Assembly (NCBI RefSeq): GCF_963678635.1 | Contig: NC_087069.1 | Coordinates: 1,934,166 to 1,998,165, forward strand | DNA: 64,000 nucleotides | Direction of reading: 5' to 3' | Source of the DNA: Symsagittifera roscoffensis | Taxonomy: Eukaryota; Xenacoelomorpha; Acoela; Convolutidae | In this document: positions 51,801 to 59,846 of the stretch, one piece after another | How positions within the stretch are numbered: position 1 is the stretch's first letter | Layout of the letters: each line of letters begins with the position of its first letter | Notes under the pieces: model-generated | Databases searched by the model: none | Told to the model about the DNA's origin: nothing | The model's input: only the letters and a program-made list of their open reading frames with translations | Position numbers and translations under genes: made by a program

Positions 51801-52076
51801 TGACGAAGGATGGGATGCTCTCTTTTTTATTGCTATTTTCCTTAATTGTGGTGTTAAGGTCATCATTAAGATTTCTGTCATCTTTGTGTTGTTTTTATAG
51901 TCATGTGTATTTAATGAATATGCTTTTCGAACTAGTGTTTCGATTCGTACTGCTAATTGCTTGATGGTTTCGTTTGGTAATCTGCGAATTTCATTACATA
52001 AAACTCTGTTGTTGTTTGTTTCTTTCGGAGTCAAACATTTTTGAAAATTCTTGTGTAAATCTTTTCCAATTTGATT
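45840..52076 (-). CDS. pol: Gag C-terminus and Pol polyprotein: capsid CTD, zinc knuckle, protease, RT, RNase H, integrase
   Basis: The frame is open from 52076 and overlaps gag by 83 nt in the +1 frame; no ATG starts it. Numbered from the codon at 52034: residues 1-100, end of capsid; 160-173, CCHC knuckle (CNYCRRYGHSISEC); 185-400, Asn/Arg/Ser-rich low-complexity region; 547-550, protease DSGA; 1055-1058, reverse transcriptase YLDD; 1204, 1247 and 1274, RNase H acidic residues; 1567, 1574, 1601 and 1604, integrase HHCC; 1639, 1699 and 1735, D,D(35)E triad; about 1900-1960, GPY/F module (LRKGPYQIIA). There is no chromodomain. The order RT-RNase H-integrase places it in Ty3/gypsy. All active sites look intact. 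Confidence 0.95.
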   Translation of the reverse strand, partial: NQIGKDLHKNFQKCLTPKETNNNRVLCNEIRRLPNETIKQLAVRIETLVRKAYSLNTHDYKNNTKMTEILMMTLTPQLRKIAIKKRASHPSSIREPDLDFRKLVDKLEQAEITMKLEETENLKLQYVNRIETASTNINNIQESDTDLVEKITEILNIYEKHPNFKGKPSFKKWCNYCRRYGHSISECRQKQQDNQNKPQKYKEPNKSFYQYMKKDQNLPNKTVYSNNSSGKPLPNNTNYTRNQSPYNSSYRGRSPERRNTHNSSQNHYNRPNSRNNYSRSHSNTQRFVSRSNSQSRNNYYPNNQSRNSSYNRNRNYSNNRNRSYSNDRNQNYPNNQSRNNSYNRSNYNRPNNNYQNKSRNNSQNRHSSYNNRYRNYSQSPHRNNNNYNNSNNRHRSSTPKHQRHINQVQSNPETTSDPPGIDDTVTDTLQLNQINCGSSDSESDAENTLSINMIKVENDYEPVIYEEPFSSHIYENQSELLHNYYIEPVHSTPTTQKTNKINTTNQPNEKEKTKCLNTNHIYQNIQKEQPKEKIWTIPFLLESPKSKEFQPPDLEIDFLIDSGAESNIINIPTWNEIKTLHPKLTPLETSSKLATAQGSTLINYGKIQLFLLPTRTMEQNKILTKPFKQIFHITDIKHNIIGIPFISKYIPTINILNSKILIKDNYTKTKDTSLTFFQRLNKQPPFFSKFYPIYNQTRKHLKPLSGNIYNFSIKQVHQYDKKQNKQKFYMSDFEFKPIHKFFKITISSIKYLKNSNSDIISLHVYNNTPYQVTLPLGLLGYCETNATISPIHEKAYRVKNILQLLDICQSTILNEELSINNIISNENRNTDYFTKTPYFKPTFNISNYTENQQKFLTMFNFQHSQITQDEFEKLAKQLIKYSSVYATSKFDVGKISSSLHLPLKPDAVFKKQRANKVTIHLHDKVNRLLDILEQYNIISPVNKEEQPKGNTFINPVIILAKGESLKIVLDARYLNSLIDESKCNWPIEPIQVILTKINGKYFTTADMNSAYNQMPLDEQSRRLTQFVIGNQQYEFNRLFYGISIGPAAFSAFMSKIFRPLILKKNAITYLDDVFMQSQTKEEMFNVLEQYHQILQNENLKAAPDKSHFFLTKVKFLGHNIERKTITPLKSRIDAIQKLQPPTNKKKIQEFLGMLNFLSKYVYKMQLYLRPFYNILRQQNNFEWNTEHQARFEEIKKLLTEQISNTIPDSNQPIYAMCDASNFGIGAALLQSHNSTNKMNLISANSRLFTQAELRLSTLMRECTAIIYTLTEYEFLILGSKHPTVLFTDHKPIIFLFTQKSNPNHRVYRFHLILMKFPNLHIVWTAGKNLALPDTLSRNTPPELLTRKTTVEIPKNIKFYLAENVTSPRLECKYAVKTDVEQSQINNLQHFPLYLDCQNNHYEVDLLGTSTFKPIPYSQWIKNNTQQKRIKQHPPKKDHFPLIEKENFTDKINLSGPQTNDSKYTINQVFDLHDPLDTIPLSKLEIENIFLPPTETITISTLKQYQNLDPVIRQLKSWHKYKTKPIKADSTILGNKTLLRYFRKFNNTTINENTDLLEYKLNESTAPCLPLSMILIAFNISHTQNIKGHSGSEKTYSNFIQNFYFPNAPIWIKVLCNDCIVCQLNKPYPNQKQIAQKQDFKGQSLYFNHRISFDTKGPISPSSEGNSYIMVIVDAFTHYVALNPVPHCNAYYAYTTLYEHWIAKFGLPEILVTDNGTEFINNEIITLCHLYNIKHKPRTSHAPWTNGLVEGMNRSLQEYLRCIINGNDTRYTEWSADVKLFPLAYNSQITTTLGMSPYEMVFNQKPRKPIMFTANSHKNAQGYCQPNKDSICYNLPLHTHDEDHFHHPQILKLASGTHTEWILNRDKKHNEIYQKVTKKLLQRQNINEQINSRFTPASDLKIGTFVLIPNFNTQKGISKKLQPLRKGPYQIIAKPTDVTYNITDSDKKEIVQHRNNLLPYYPKEYALRELTQLYSFTGLKVIQNNPHTDNITKEQNDIHLGNQNTKSNTTKNNTKNLDQNTSQKERKNRKMTEQIIPQKQIDKSEHRESSRLRNQPRKNYKVFIPQSKILKKVEFQKQP

Positions 52077-54093
52077 TTATTTCTATAGGCAATACTGAAA
52101 ACCATTTTTGGGCTGCGCCATCTAGAGTTGTTTGTATTAACGCTGTGCGTCGATGTATCCAGTTTTGATGTAGTGGCGTATTAATTGGTTCAGGTCCTAT
52201 ATTTAAAATCAAATTTGCTGTGACTGCATTTAAATAGTCTTCTACAGAATATTCAGGGTCTGTTCCTGTGAATACCATTAAAGGTTTATTTGATGTTATT
52301 GATGATCCACCCATAAGGTATGGATTCATCGTCATTTGTAATGATTCTGCTGCATTTGGCATTTGAGAAAAATTTGAAAGTTGATTTCTTGTTATTTCGT
52401 GTTGTTGAAGATAATATGGGAGTGGTATTTCATTTTGCATTTGTGCTGGTTGGTACGAGTTTGCAATCATTGGGTTTTGTTGCTGAATTGGTTGAAAAGA
52501 TTGTGTATTAATTGGGTTTTGTTGTTGAATTGGTTGTTGATTTTGTGTATCTATTGGTTGTGGAGAAAAAATTCTATGATATGTATGTGGTTTCTGTATT
52601 CCTTGTCCACGATATTCTTGATTATAGGGTGTAAATATATCTGGTTGTAAGAAATCATCATCTGAGGATAAGTAATCCATTTGATAAGATGTTTGTTTTT
52701 TATTTTTATTTTGTTGAAAAAATGGATAGTTTTCACTACGATCCTGTGGAGGATGTAAATTTGTTTGGAAATTTACTGAATTAGGTGGTGCCATTGGGTT
52801 ATCCCAGTTTCGAGATCTTGTATAATTACTAAAATTTTTTCGTGGTTGATAATTTGTTTTTGATGGATGTGTGTAATTATAATTATGGTCTGCAAAGTTG
52901 TTTCTAGTGAACGTTTTGCGTGTTTTTGGCGGTATTGTCATGGGTCTGTATGTTTGGTAATCCATGTGTGAATATTTTGGGGCAACCGAAGGTTTAACGG
53001 TTGATTGTAATGTTACCTGTGTTTGTGAAGGATTTGTATTTCTTGGTGTTGTTAAGTTTGGACGTATTGGTGAAATACTTTGTTGTGTAGTTGTTGTGTG
53101 TACGATTTCTTCATTTATGAAGTGTGATGGTGTCTGGATATCTTGTTGAGTAAGATTCCTAGTTCCATTGAGGTTTTCATTGTGTATGACTGTAGAGTTT
53201 AAACTATTATTTTGCATATCGGGTAAAAATGTATTATAGTTTAATGGTGTTGCATCAATGGTTAATGGTATTACTCGTACATAATCTCTTACATAAGATA
53301 TCGTACTTATTGCTTGACTTGAGATTGATTGTGGGAAGTTTATGAATGCGGGATGAGACCATTCGGGGTCCCAAACATAGTCTGATTGTTCTGTGATGGC
53401 AGTATCATCGTTTGAGTTTTGGGGTCTAAAATTTTTTCTTGCTTGTGAAATTAAATCAATATTATGTGTGAAATAATCTATTATGAACCATGCCAAGATT
53501 TTTTGTAAGTCGTGTTTTGTATGTTGTGAAACTTCATCTTTCGTGAAATTTTCTTTAATTATATTTAGAAAACTAGAGAGTAGTGTGATTTCATGTCGTA
53601 CTCTTATATGTTTAGATGTTTCTGTCGGTGAGACATTTGGTATCTGGATTTCGTTTTCTATATGGATTCTGGAGATATAACTATATATTATCGCAAAAAC
53701 TTCATTGGTGAATATGGAGTTTACTCTTTGTGAGTTATGATATTGGATGCTTTTTATATATTCTGAGAATACTTTTGAGAATTCTAAATCAAGGTCGTCT
53801 GTTTGAATTATATATTTACTGTGATTCTGGTTTGGTGAGCTGAATTCTATGGAGTAGATTCCGTATTGTTGTGTTAGGTTACATATATCTTTTAGATAGT
53901 GATCGATAATTTGTCTTTTGATTTTTACATCTGGGAACTCTGTTTTACATGGACTGATTCCGGGTTCAAACAAATTTAAGAGTAAATTTTTGCAGAATAT
54001 ATGTTGTCCTCTATCAGTGGTTGCATCTACGATAAAGGGGAAAATATCATCATCATCTGGACTTTCTTCACCTGGGGTGTGCGTTGAGCTCAT
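51994..54093 (-). CDS. gag: Gag polyprotein (699 aa)
   Basis: It starts ATG at 54093 and stops TAA at 51996-51994. The N-terminal 240 residues are acidic to helical with no recognised fold (matrix position). The middle is rich in Thr, Asn and Gln with repeats of QPIQQQNP. Residues about 600-690 show the Ty3/gypsy capsid pattern (MVFTGTDPEYSVEDYLNAV, then IQTTLDGAAQKWFSVLP and WKRFTQEFSKMF). The frame ends inside the capsid; its continuation and the zinc knuckle are in the next frame (+1). This is either a programmed +1 shift at an unusual place or a single-base lesion. Confidence 0.88.
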   Translation of the reverse strand: MSSTHTPGEESPDDDDIFPFIVDATTDRGQHIFCKNLLLNLFEPGISPCKTEFPDVKIKRQIIDHYLKDICNLTQQYGIYSIEFSSPNQNHSKYIIQTDDLDLEFSKVFSEYIKSIQYHNSQRVNSIFTNEVFAIIYSYISRIHIENEIQIPNVSPTETSKHIRVRHEITLLSSFLNIIKENFTKDEVSQHTKHDLQKILAWFIIDYFTHNIDLISQARKNFRPQNSNDDTAITEQSDYVWDPEWSHPAFINFPQSISSQAISTISYVRDYVRVIPLTIDATPLNYNTFLPDMQNNSLNSTVIHNENLNGTRNLTQQDIQTPSHFINEEIVHTTTTQQSISPIRPNLTTPRNTNPSQTQVTLQSTVKPSVAPKYSHMDYQTYRPMTIPPKTRKTFTRNNFADHNYNYTHPSKTNYQPRKNFSNYTRSRNWDNPMAPPNSVNFQTNLHPPQDRSENYPFFQQNKNKKQTSYQMDYLSSDDDFLQPDIFTPYNQEYRGQGIQKPHTYHRIFSPQPIDTQNQQPIQQQNPINTQSFQPIQQQNPMIANSYQPAQMQNEIPLPYYLQQHEITRNQLSNFSQMPNAAESLQMTMNPYLMGGSSITSNKPLMVFTGTDPEYSVEDYLNAVTANLILNIGPEPINTPLHQNWIHRRTALIQTTLDGAAQKWFSVLPIEIKSNWKRFTQEFSKMFDSERNKQQQSFM

Positions 54094-54565
54094 TTTTTCG
54101 TTCGATGACTGTTAATATGTAATTATCAATGTGTCTAATTGGTTGATTCCAATTGTATAAATGTACTGGTTTGTGTTTATACTGCTTTTTTATTCTTCTT
54201 TTTCCTTTTTTTGATGAATTTGAAGTTGTTTCTGAGTCAGAGAAATATAATTGATCGTGAATTGGGCAATTTTTATCTATTGATTCTTTTAGTTTATAAA
54301 GTTCGTCTAAACTGTTGGTTTCTGATTCTGAAAATGCGTTTCGATTTTTTGAAAATCTTTTTCGTGTTATTTGTCTTTGTTTAGTTATTATTTTTCTCTT
54401 TAATGTTTGTCGTTTTGTTCTAATGTATCCAACTGTTTGTGTATGAGGTGTGATTACAAGGTCGTATTTTTTGTTATTTATTTCACAATTGTGTAAAACG
54501 ATTGTTTGTTTATTTCCTAGGTTTTTAAATGACAGAAGGTTTAGGATGACGGATGCAAAAGGTTG
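54068..54565 (-). CDS. ATG-less 165-codon ORF overlapping the gag start
   Basis: The frame is open from just after a TAA (54568-54566) to a TGA at 54070-54068 and overlaps the gag ATG by 26 nt. My reading finds no Met codon. It begins with a hydrophobic part (VILNLLSF and YDLVITPHTQTVGYIRTK) and then becomes strongly basic (KRQTLKRKIITKQRQ, KKGKRRIKKQYKHK), with an acidic-Ser patch FSDSETTSNSS. Basic patches of this kind suit an RNA-binding or nuclear protein. Access by splicing or by non-AUG initiation would be needed. I recognise no family. Confidence 0.5.
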   Translation of the reverse strand, partial: QPFASVILNLLSFKNLGNKQTIVLHNCEINNKKYDLVITPHTQTVGYIRTKRQTLKRKIITKQRQITRKRFSKNRNAFSESETNSLDELYKLKESIDKNCPIHDQLYFSDSETTSNSSKKGKRRIKKQYKHKPVHLYNWNQPIRHIDNYILTVIERKNELNAHPR

Positions 54566-54568
54566 TTA

Positions 54569-55466
54569 AATGATTTCTATTTGCTTAAACTGTTAGTCCT
54601 TTTTTAGTTTTTTTTTGTTAGCCTAACCTGGGTCTATTTGTTCAGGGTTGGGGAGAAAAGTATATCGATTCCGAAGAATGATTTTATACTTTCTCGTGGC
54701 TAGTATAAGCTAAGGTGTTAACTTACTTAATCTTACTTAAGGGTAGTGATTGTGTTCAGGGTTGGAGAATAGTAAATCGATCCACAGGGTTCAGGTATAA
54801 TTAGAACGCGAGTAGTTCGTTAGATACTATTTTAAACTTACTAAGTCTAAGATTTATCCTGGGTCTGGTAAGAGGGGGGATCAAGTGAAGGATGAATAAC
54901 CGAAGTTCTTCACTGTTTATCCTAATTTGAATGATTAGTTTTGTTCAAAAATTTCTATTAGTCCTGGGTTTTTAGAAAGGGTTGGATAGTGAATCGACGT
55001 TTGAGGTCGTTAGACACTCGTTAAGTGGGTGGGGGAGAACAAAGTTGTTCTTTTTGATCCAAGGATAGGCCTTGATGATCAAGTTTTAAATTTAATTAAA
55101 TAGAAAATGATTTAAGATCCAAGGATAAGCCTTGATGATCTGATTTTAAAATTAAGTGAATTTAAGTTTAAAATGTTTTAAATTTGTGTAAGGAATAGAT
55201 TTAGTATTTTTATGATATTAGTGAGCTTATGATTGCTGTTATGTTTAGGTGATGAAGCTGGAACAACAGGATGATTTATAATTACTAACCATTTATTGTC
55301 ATGCTACTAATTTTTATTTTGATTTTTCAATAAATATTTTTCAAACATGTTTTGTATATTACTGCAGAATTTAGGAAAACGATCTGAGATCTTTTTATCA
55401 ATCGTTATTGTATATTAATAATTTTGTTTAGCGCCTGAAATGATTTTGAAGATTGACTTCAAAATT
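54569..55466 (-). other. Leader region of the giant retroelement with internal repeats
   Basis: GATCCAAGGATA-GCCTTGATGATC occurs twice (55057 and 55113) about 56 bp apart. A looser unit GTTCAGGGTTGG-GA-A-AGTA-ATCGAT recurs near 54638 and 54752, with a third weaker copy at 54978. These lie between the LTR and gag, where packaging signals, internal ribosome entry or splice signals would be expected. No protein-coding frame is supported. Confidence 0.5.
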
Positions 55467-55700
55467 TTATGTTTGCAAATGAAAATCTAAATTCATTGCT
55501 AGTAGTATTCTAAATACAAAAGTTTGTTCTGGCTTTTGCCGAACTATCATATAACTATATGGTAAGTTTCTGCTTTGTCGTATGTCGTCTCTGGTTCGAG
55601 GTCTTCTTCCAATTCCGGGTAGTTCTGTTATCGTTCGGAATATTGGCTCTGATCTATTGAGTCGTAGAGACATTTCGATTAAATTATTGTCGTATAACAT
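55467..55700 (-). CDS. Leader ORF (77 aa), giant retroelement
   Basis: It starts ATG at 55700, about 90 nt inside the 5' LTR. The peptide has SEPIFRTITELPGIGRRPRT and DDIRQSRNLPYSYMIVRQK, mixed and fairly basic, followed by a hydrophobic end. It would be among the first ATGs in the genomic RNA, so it could be a regulatory upstream ORF or the leader exon that supplies an ATG to the downstream ATG-less frames. No good donor site (GTRAGT) is visible in it. It could also be a chance frame. Confidence 0.35.
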   Translation of the reverse strand: MLYDNNLIEMSLRLNRSEPIFRTITELPGIGRRPRTRDDIRQSRNLPYSYMIVRQKPEQTFVFRILLAMNLDFHLQT

Positions 55701-55766
55701 TTTGTAAATGTTTTGTCTAAATTCTAATCTATTATTGGTTAATGCTAAGCTATTAAGGTCTTGTTC

Positions 55767-55786
55767 GAGACTTATGGTCGCACCAG
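55767..55786 (-). promoter_or_regulatory. Candidate primer-binding site
   Basis: Two bases inside the 5' LTR the element strand reads TGGTGCGACCATAAGTCT. TGG at this place is the expected complement of a tRNA 3' CCA end. The plus strand continues as GTTCGAGAC upstream of the GGTCGCACCA end, which resembles a tRNA T-arm, so pairing may be extended. The primer tRNA is not identified. Confidence 0.65.
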
Positions 55787-55787
55787 A

Positions 55788-56186
55788 TGAGTTAGGACCG
55801 ATGGGTATAACTCATAGAGTAATTTCGGATAGGGTACACCGTCTGCTCGTCACGCTATCTTATTTTCGGCCGGATAGATTCGTGCAACTTCTTAGTCTAA
55901 TACCGATCCTAATCTTACTCTTATACTATCTAGTCTCAGGTTGTTTAACTAGTCTCTGCTAGGCTCAATAGATCTAGGGTATACTGGTTTATTGCGGCTG
56001 CTGAAGTACTCGGGAGAGTTCAACTAATTTCTAAGTTAAATTCAAATCTCTCTGGTGCTGAAATTACAAGTAATTTCAGCACTTACAAATAAGTGGGTTG
56101 TTAGTTAGATGGATCATGATTGGTTAATATTAAATACTTTACATTGGTAAAATATCTAATTTATCCAATCATAAAATGTAGTTCCA
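55788..56186 (-). repeat. 5' LTR of the giant retroelement
   Basis: It matches the LTR at 37277 without visible substitution and lacks only 11 bases near its element-strand start. It is bounded by ATCT at 56187-56190. On the element strand it carries AATAAA at 55993-55988, a TATAAG at about 55926-55920, and the same perfect 13-bp inverted repeat (56055-56082). The promoter and polyadenylation roles are inference. Confidence 0.95.
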
Positions 56187-56663
56187 ATCTCTTGAGCTGT
56201 CCTGTTTAGTATGTGGAATTAATTCTACAGTTGAGCAGTTAAGCGCATATTAATGAAGAGCATTGCACTAGTACCGGATTTCGCCCCTATTCTGCAATAT
56301 GGGAAGGGGCTCTTCAATTGTATGATATTTTTTACATTGGCGGACATCTTGAGAAAAGTTGGCTAAATTGAGCAAATTCTCTCACCCACAATTGAGATCG
56401 CAGCTGAACCCGAAACACTTGTGCCTTTAGTGGACTTCCCATCTACGCGTCTACGGTTCATTTCTTTTAGAGTATTCAAGTTCTTCTATATATGCTGCAA
56501 AAAGAGCTGACATTCATTTACCTGAAAAAAAACTGCAACTGATCACTTTAGCAAAAGAAACGTGGGTATTTTATAAATAATAAGGAAAAGGACTGGGCTA
56601 ACATGAGTGGGGGCCATGTAGTGCGGACAGTGTTCAGGGTGCTGGCGAAAGCCAAGTGGGGAA

Positions 56664-56827
56664 AATGCTGAGTCCCTGAAAATAACGAAAATGCATGTCT
56701 GAGGTCTTCCCCCACCATATTTAGATTAAAAAAAACCAATTAGTTCATAAATTGTTTTTTTTTTTAATCTAAATATGGCGGGCAAGACCTCAAACATGCA
56801 TTTTCGTTATTTTCAGGGACTCAGCAT
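56664..56827. repeat. Foldback (long inverted repeat)
   Basis: ATGCTGAGTCCCTGAAAATA... (56664-56735) is complementary to ...TATTTTCAGGGACTCAGCAT (56752-56827), arms of about 72 bp around a 16-bp AT-rich loop. A few mismatches sit within the arms. It is probably a foldback transposon or a local inverted duplication. The open frame across it is not a gene. The rest of 56191-57215 holds nothing recognised. Confidence 0.85.
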
Positions 56828-57215
56828 TAAGAATTTTGAATAACTTATTTCCAACTCAAGATTCCAAAATGAACAGGCGTGTCATCGATTAATTTATAAT
56901 TACTTACTAGGGCTCTTTTTACTTTTCCACCACTTCACTCAAACATGAATTTTATGGTCTAACGAGTGGTTTTACAAGGTGTTTTATGACGACCAAATAT
57001 GTTTGTCATGACCTAATTAGTCTGCATGTCAATTTTCATAACAATCGGACAATGTGATCAACAAAGTTGCAGGTGGTAGTTAAATTTGCAGGAGCCCTTA
57101 CTAGTGGTAGTTAAACAAAAGTAAAACAGATCAGGCGGCAGTGTACTATTCAGACTACTACCAATCAACTCTGCTCAAAATAGATCGCAGTTCAGATTAA
57201 GTTTGAAAAGCTTCA

Positions 57216-57379
57216 GAAGCCATGACTGACTAAGAAGTCTCTGATAGAGTATCTGTGGAAGCCTTCGAAGGAGACCTCAAGTGCCACTTCATCCACTCGT
57301 GATTTGACCTCTGCTTCCTCAATGGTTGAAGACCTCTTGATGACCTCTTTCAGGTCACTCTCCAACTGCCAGATGTCAC
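57216..57379 (-). CDS. Terminal exon of a minus-strand gene, product unknown
   Basis: A pyrimidine-rich tract and CTGTGGCAG precede 57379; the frame runs 54 codons to a TGA. The peptide contains DIWQLESDLKEVIKR, STIEEAEVKSRVDEVALEVS and ends FLVSHGF: helical, charged, well-formed. It opens with two bases of a codon, matching the single base left at the end of the exon 61497-61694, so the two are probably consecutive. I do not recognise the family. The first ARM exon (37228) has the same phase, so an alternative 3' end of a longer ARM/TIR gene is possible. Confidence 0.6.
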
Positions 57380-57559
57380 CTGCCACAGAACAAATAAAAC
57401 CTTCATTCGGCATATCTGATCATATCTGGAGGATTGTCCCTGAAGCAATGTTAAATGTACGTATAACCTTCACAAAGTCAGTTACATCATACTGCAAGAT
57501 GATGCAAACAAGTTCAGTATGGGCAAAAACTGACTTGTTTTTTTTAGGCAACCAGCCCG

Positions 57560-57790
57560 GAGGCCTAACGCGAAGGTTAATTAATTAAGTTGATGTGAGC
57601 ACATATAACCAATGCCCATTTACGATATGACTTATTGCAAGAGCTCACCTTGCAAATTGTAACGCACGCGCGATTTGAACCAGCAATCATATGCTTGCTG
57701 GACACCATCACTACCAGAGCGCCACAACGCAACACCTTGTAATTGAAAGTATAATCGAAACCGAAACCTCATACCAATTTTCTTCTATTT
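57560..57790 (-). repeat. tRNA-derived repeat relic
   Basis: On the minus strand CGCTCTGGTAGTGATGG (A-box-like) and GCTGGTTCAAATCGCGC (B-box-like) lie at tRNA-like spacing (about 57730-57670). The flanks do not form a clear acceptor stem. I read it as a SINE head in an intron. Confidence 0.5.
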
Positions 57791-57849
57791 CAAAATACTA
57801 CACTGGGGCGGAGCGGAACTTTGCATCACTCGATATCTAAATTAAACGA

Positions 57850-59840
57850 AATTGAGTGAAAAGTACCAAAACAAAACCATACAAAAAAGAACAAATTTCC
57901 GACATCTTATTCAATTCACATAGAAAAACCTGGTAAGCCGATCGCTTAAAAAGGAAAATATGACACAAAGGCGAAAAAGAGCTTCGCACCATTTGCAAAA
58001 GTTCAATGAAAGACTTTTTCTACTTACAGACGAACTGATAAATCGAACAAAAACCTTCGAACTTTTTTTCTCAAAAAAGTTATAAATGTGTGCAAAAATC
58101 TCCGAAATCTTGGAACTGAATTAACTGCACCTTTAGAAATCTTTTGAAGAGAGACAAGACAAAGCATCCCGCTACATGCAATAAAACTTTCAAATATCAT
58201 GACAAACTAACAGACAAAAATAGAGATGGAAACCGAAGAAAAATATCGAAAAAATTGACCTACAAAAAGTTTTGTATTTATCTTGATTTTATCTTGAATA
58301 AAATATTCTTCCGTAAAGAAATGACAAGAAGTAAGACAACTGAGAGTTAAAAAAGCGTCGAAACAAAAATTATGCAGCGGTAACGAAGCCCAAAATTCTT
58401 GAGCAGACACCCGTTGAGCCGAAAAGAAATTATTTTATTAGATAAACTTAAATCCTCAAAAATTACCCTTCAACATGCTTGGATGATTTTTTGCTTCTCA
58501 ATCGAATCAAAAAGAAGTCTCTTAGCCGATATATTATAAGCCAAAATCTTTGAAGCCGAATAAAGAGGGGAACAGAAAAAAACTGATATACTGCAATCGG
58601 AGTTGGTAAACTTACAACCAACATTTTAAAAAATTGAAAAGAATGAACATGAAAAAAGCAGACATGCTCAAAAATTGTCGGTTCGTTGACAAAAGTAGAA
58701 ATGACCACAATCAGGCCGGCTACTAATTTCTCAAAAAATAAATGGACTGTCCTAGCATGGTTCAATCTCACTTCCAGACACAGGCGAAACTGAGCTTCGC
58801 ACAACTTGCGCTACAAAACAATAAAAAAGTGAAAAAAGAAAACTCGAAAACGTCAAAAAAGTAGATTTATCAAAAAGCAAAACGTTAGTTTTGAAACAAA
58901 AACATGCCAAGTCAAGAGAACGATAAATAAGCATTGGACGATATTGTACCCAGCGGTAACAAAGCCGAAAATACTTTGTCAGGAATCCTTATAGCCCAAA
59001 AAAATTAAGACTTCGGTTTTGCTGCTAGAATCCCCTTCTACGTCGGTTTTGCCGCTAGACCCTGGGGAAGCTGCAGTGATAGATTGAACGAGACGAAACC
59101 AACATGACCAGACAGGAACGAAATTTCCCTATCTCTCTCTCTCTCTCTCTCTCGCTCTCTCTATCTATCTATCTCTCAATCATTATCAATCTCTCTTATT
59201 CAATCGGAAGCTCGAGGCACAGATCGATGTAGCTACAACAAAAAAACTAAGACTTAATTAGAAAAGTTAATGAGTCCACCTCACTGATTCAACACATAAA
59301 TACTCGATAAACTTGAGTTGCTTGTCAAATCAAACAATATGAGGCCACTAAGGCAATACAAGATAGGCCGAAACCTATTAAACCCAGAAAAGAAAACTAA
59401 AAAAAGCCGAAAAAAAATAAGACTAATTAGAAGCTATTAAGTCCCCCTCACCCTCAAAACAAAAAGAGGCACACACAACCTTTTTACACTCGTCGGAAGA
59501 CGCAAAATGAGGTCAAGAAACGGATATAATGTAGGCCGAAATCTATCAAGCAGAAATAAAAGGAAATTACTTCGTGATATGCTTTTGCAAACTCAACTAT
59601 CAGTCATTGATCATACCTGGTCTTGTGTCAGCGCTATCCGCTATCTAAGTTATCACCTTCATGCAGTGTGTTATTCGTCACTGCTTAATTGAATCAATGC
59701 CGTTGAATATGAAATTCAGGAGAGAAAAATTAGCATTTCTGATTATAAGAAAACTTCAGAAGTCAATTGATAGTGCTTGATCAACAATTACTAAGTTTCG
59801 GATATAAGATAAAAAAAGACTAGTAAATATTGTTGTTTTG
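57850..59840. repeat. Intron filled with fragments of the AAAGCCGAAAA repeat and a CT microsatellite
   Basis: Fragments of the family occur at 58375-58560, 58945-59010 and 59320-59560 (GGTAACAAAGCCGAAAA, GAGGCCACTAAGGCAATA). A (CT)n/(CTAT)n tract occupies 59129-59178. CTTCGTCTCGTT-like sequence around 59080 and the interval 59560-59840 hold nothing recognised. Confidence 0.55.
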
Positions 59841-59846
59841 TAATAG

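Larger units (their letters stand above)
37277..56186 (-). mobile_element. Giant LTR retroelement (Ty3/gypsy-type, about 18.9 kb) with envelope-like and accessory ORFs
   Basis: Direct LTRs lie at 37277-37686 and 55788-56186 and are flanked by ATCT at 37273-37276 and 56187-56190. On the element (minus) strand the LTR starts TGGAAC and ends AACTCA. Gene order on the minus strand is: 77-codon leader ORF, ATG-less ORF overlapping gag, gag, pol (protease, RT, RNase H, integrase), two small membrane ORFs, ATG-less 377-codon ORF, envelope-like glycoprotein and a 602-residue ORF. The LTRs appear identical apart from an 11-bp indel near one end, so the insertion is young. The sense strand is A-rich and G-poor throughout. 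Ordinary Ty3/gypsy elements are about a third to half this size. Confidence 0.95.

Noticed and set aside
57430..57510. Short exon candidate (YDVTDFVKVIRTFNIAS) on the minus strand
   Set aside because: Acceptor-like site present and a faint resemblance to the end of the 61.5 kb exon, but no donor, and a stop follows within 23 codons.
58144..58410. Open frames on both strands in the right intron
   Set aside because: Lys-rich translations of A-rich dispersed repeats; no conserved motif.
59129..59178. CRISPR-like array
   Set aside because: It is a (CT)n/(CTAT)n microsatellite without spacers. The 50-bp array at the left end also lacks unique spacers.
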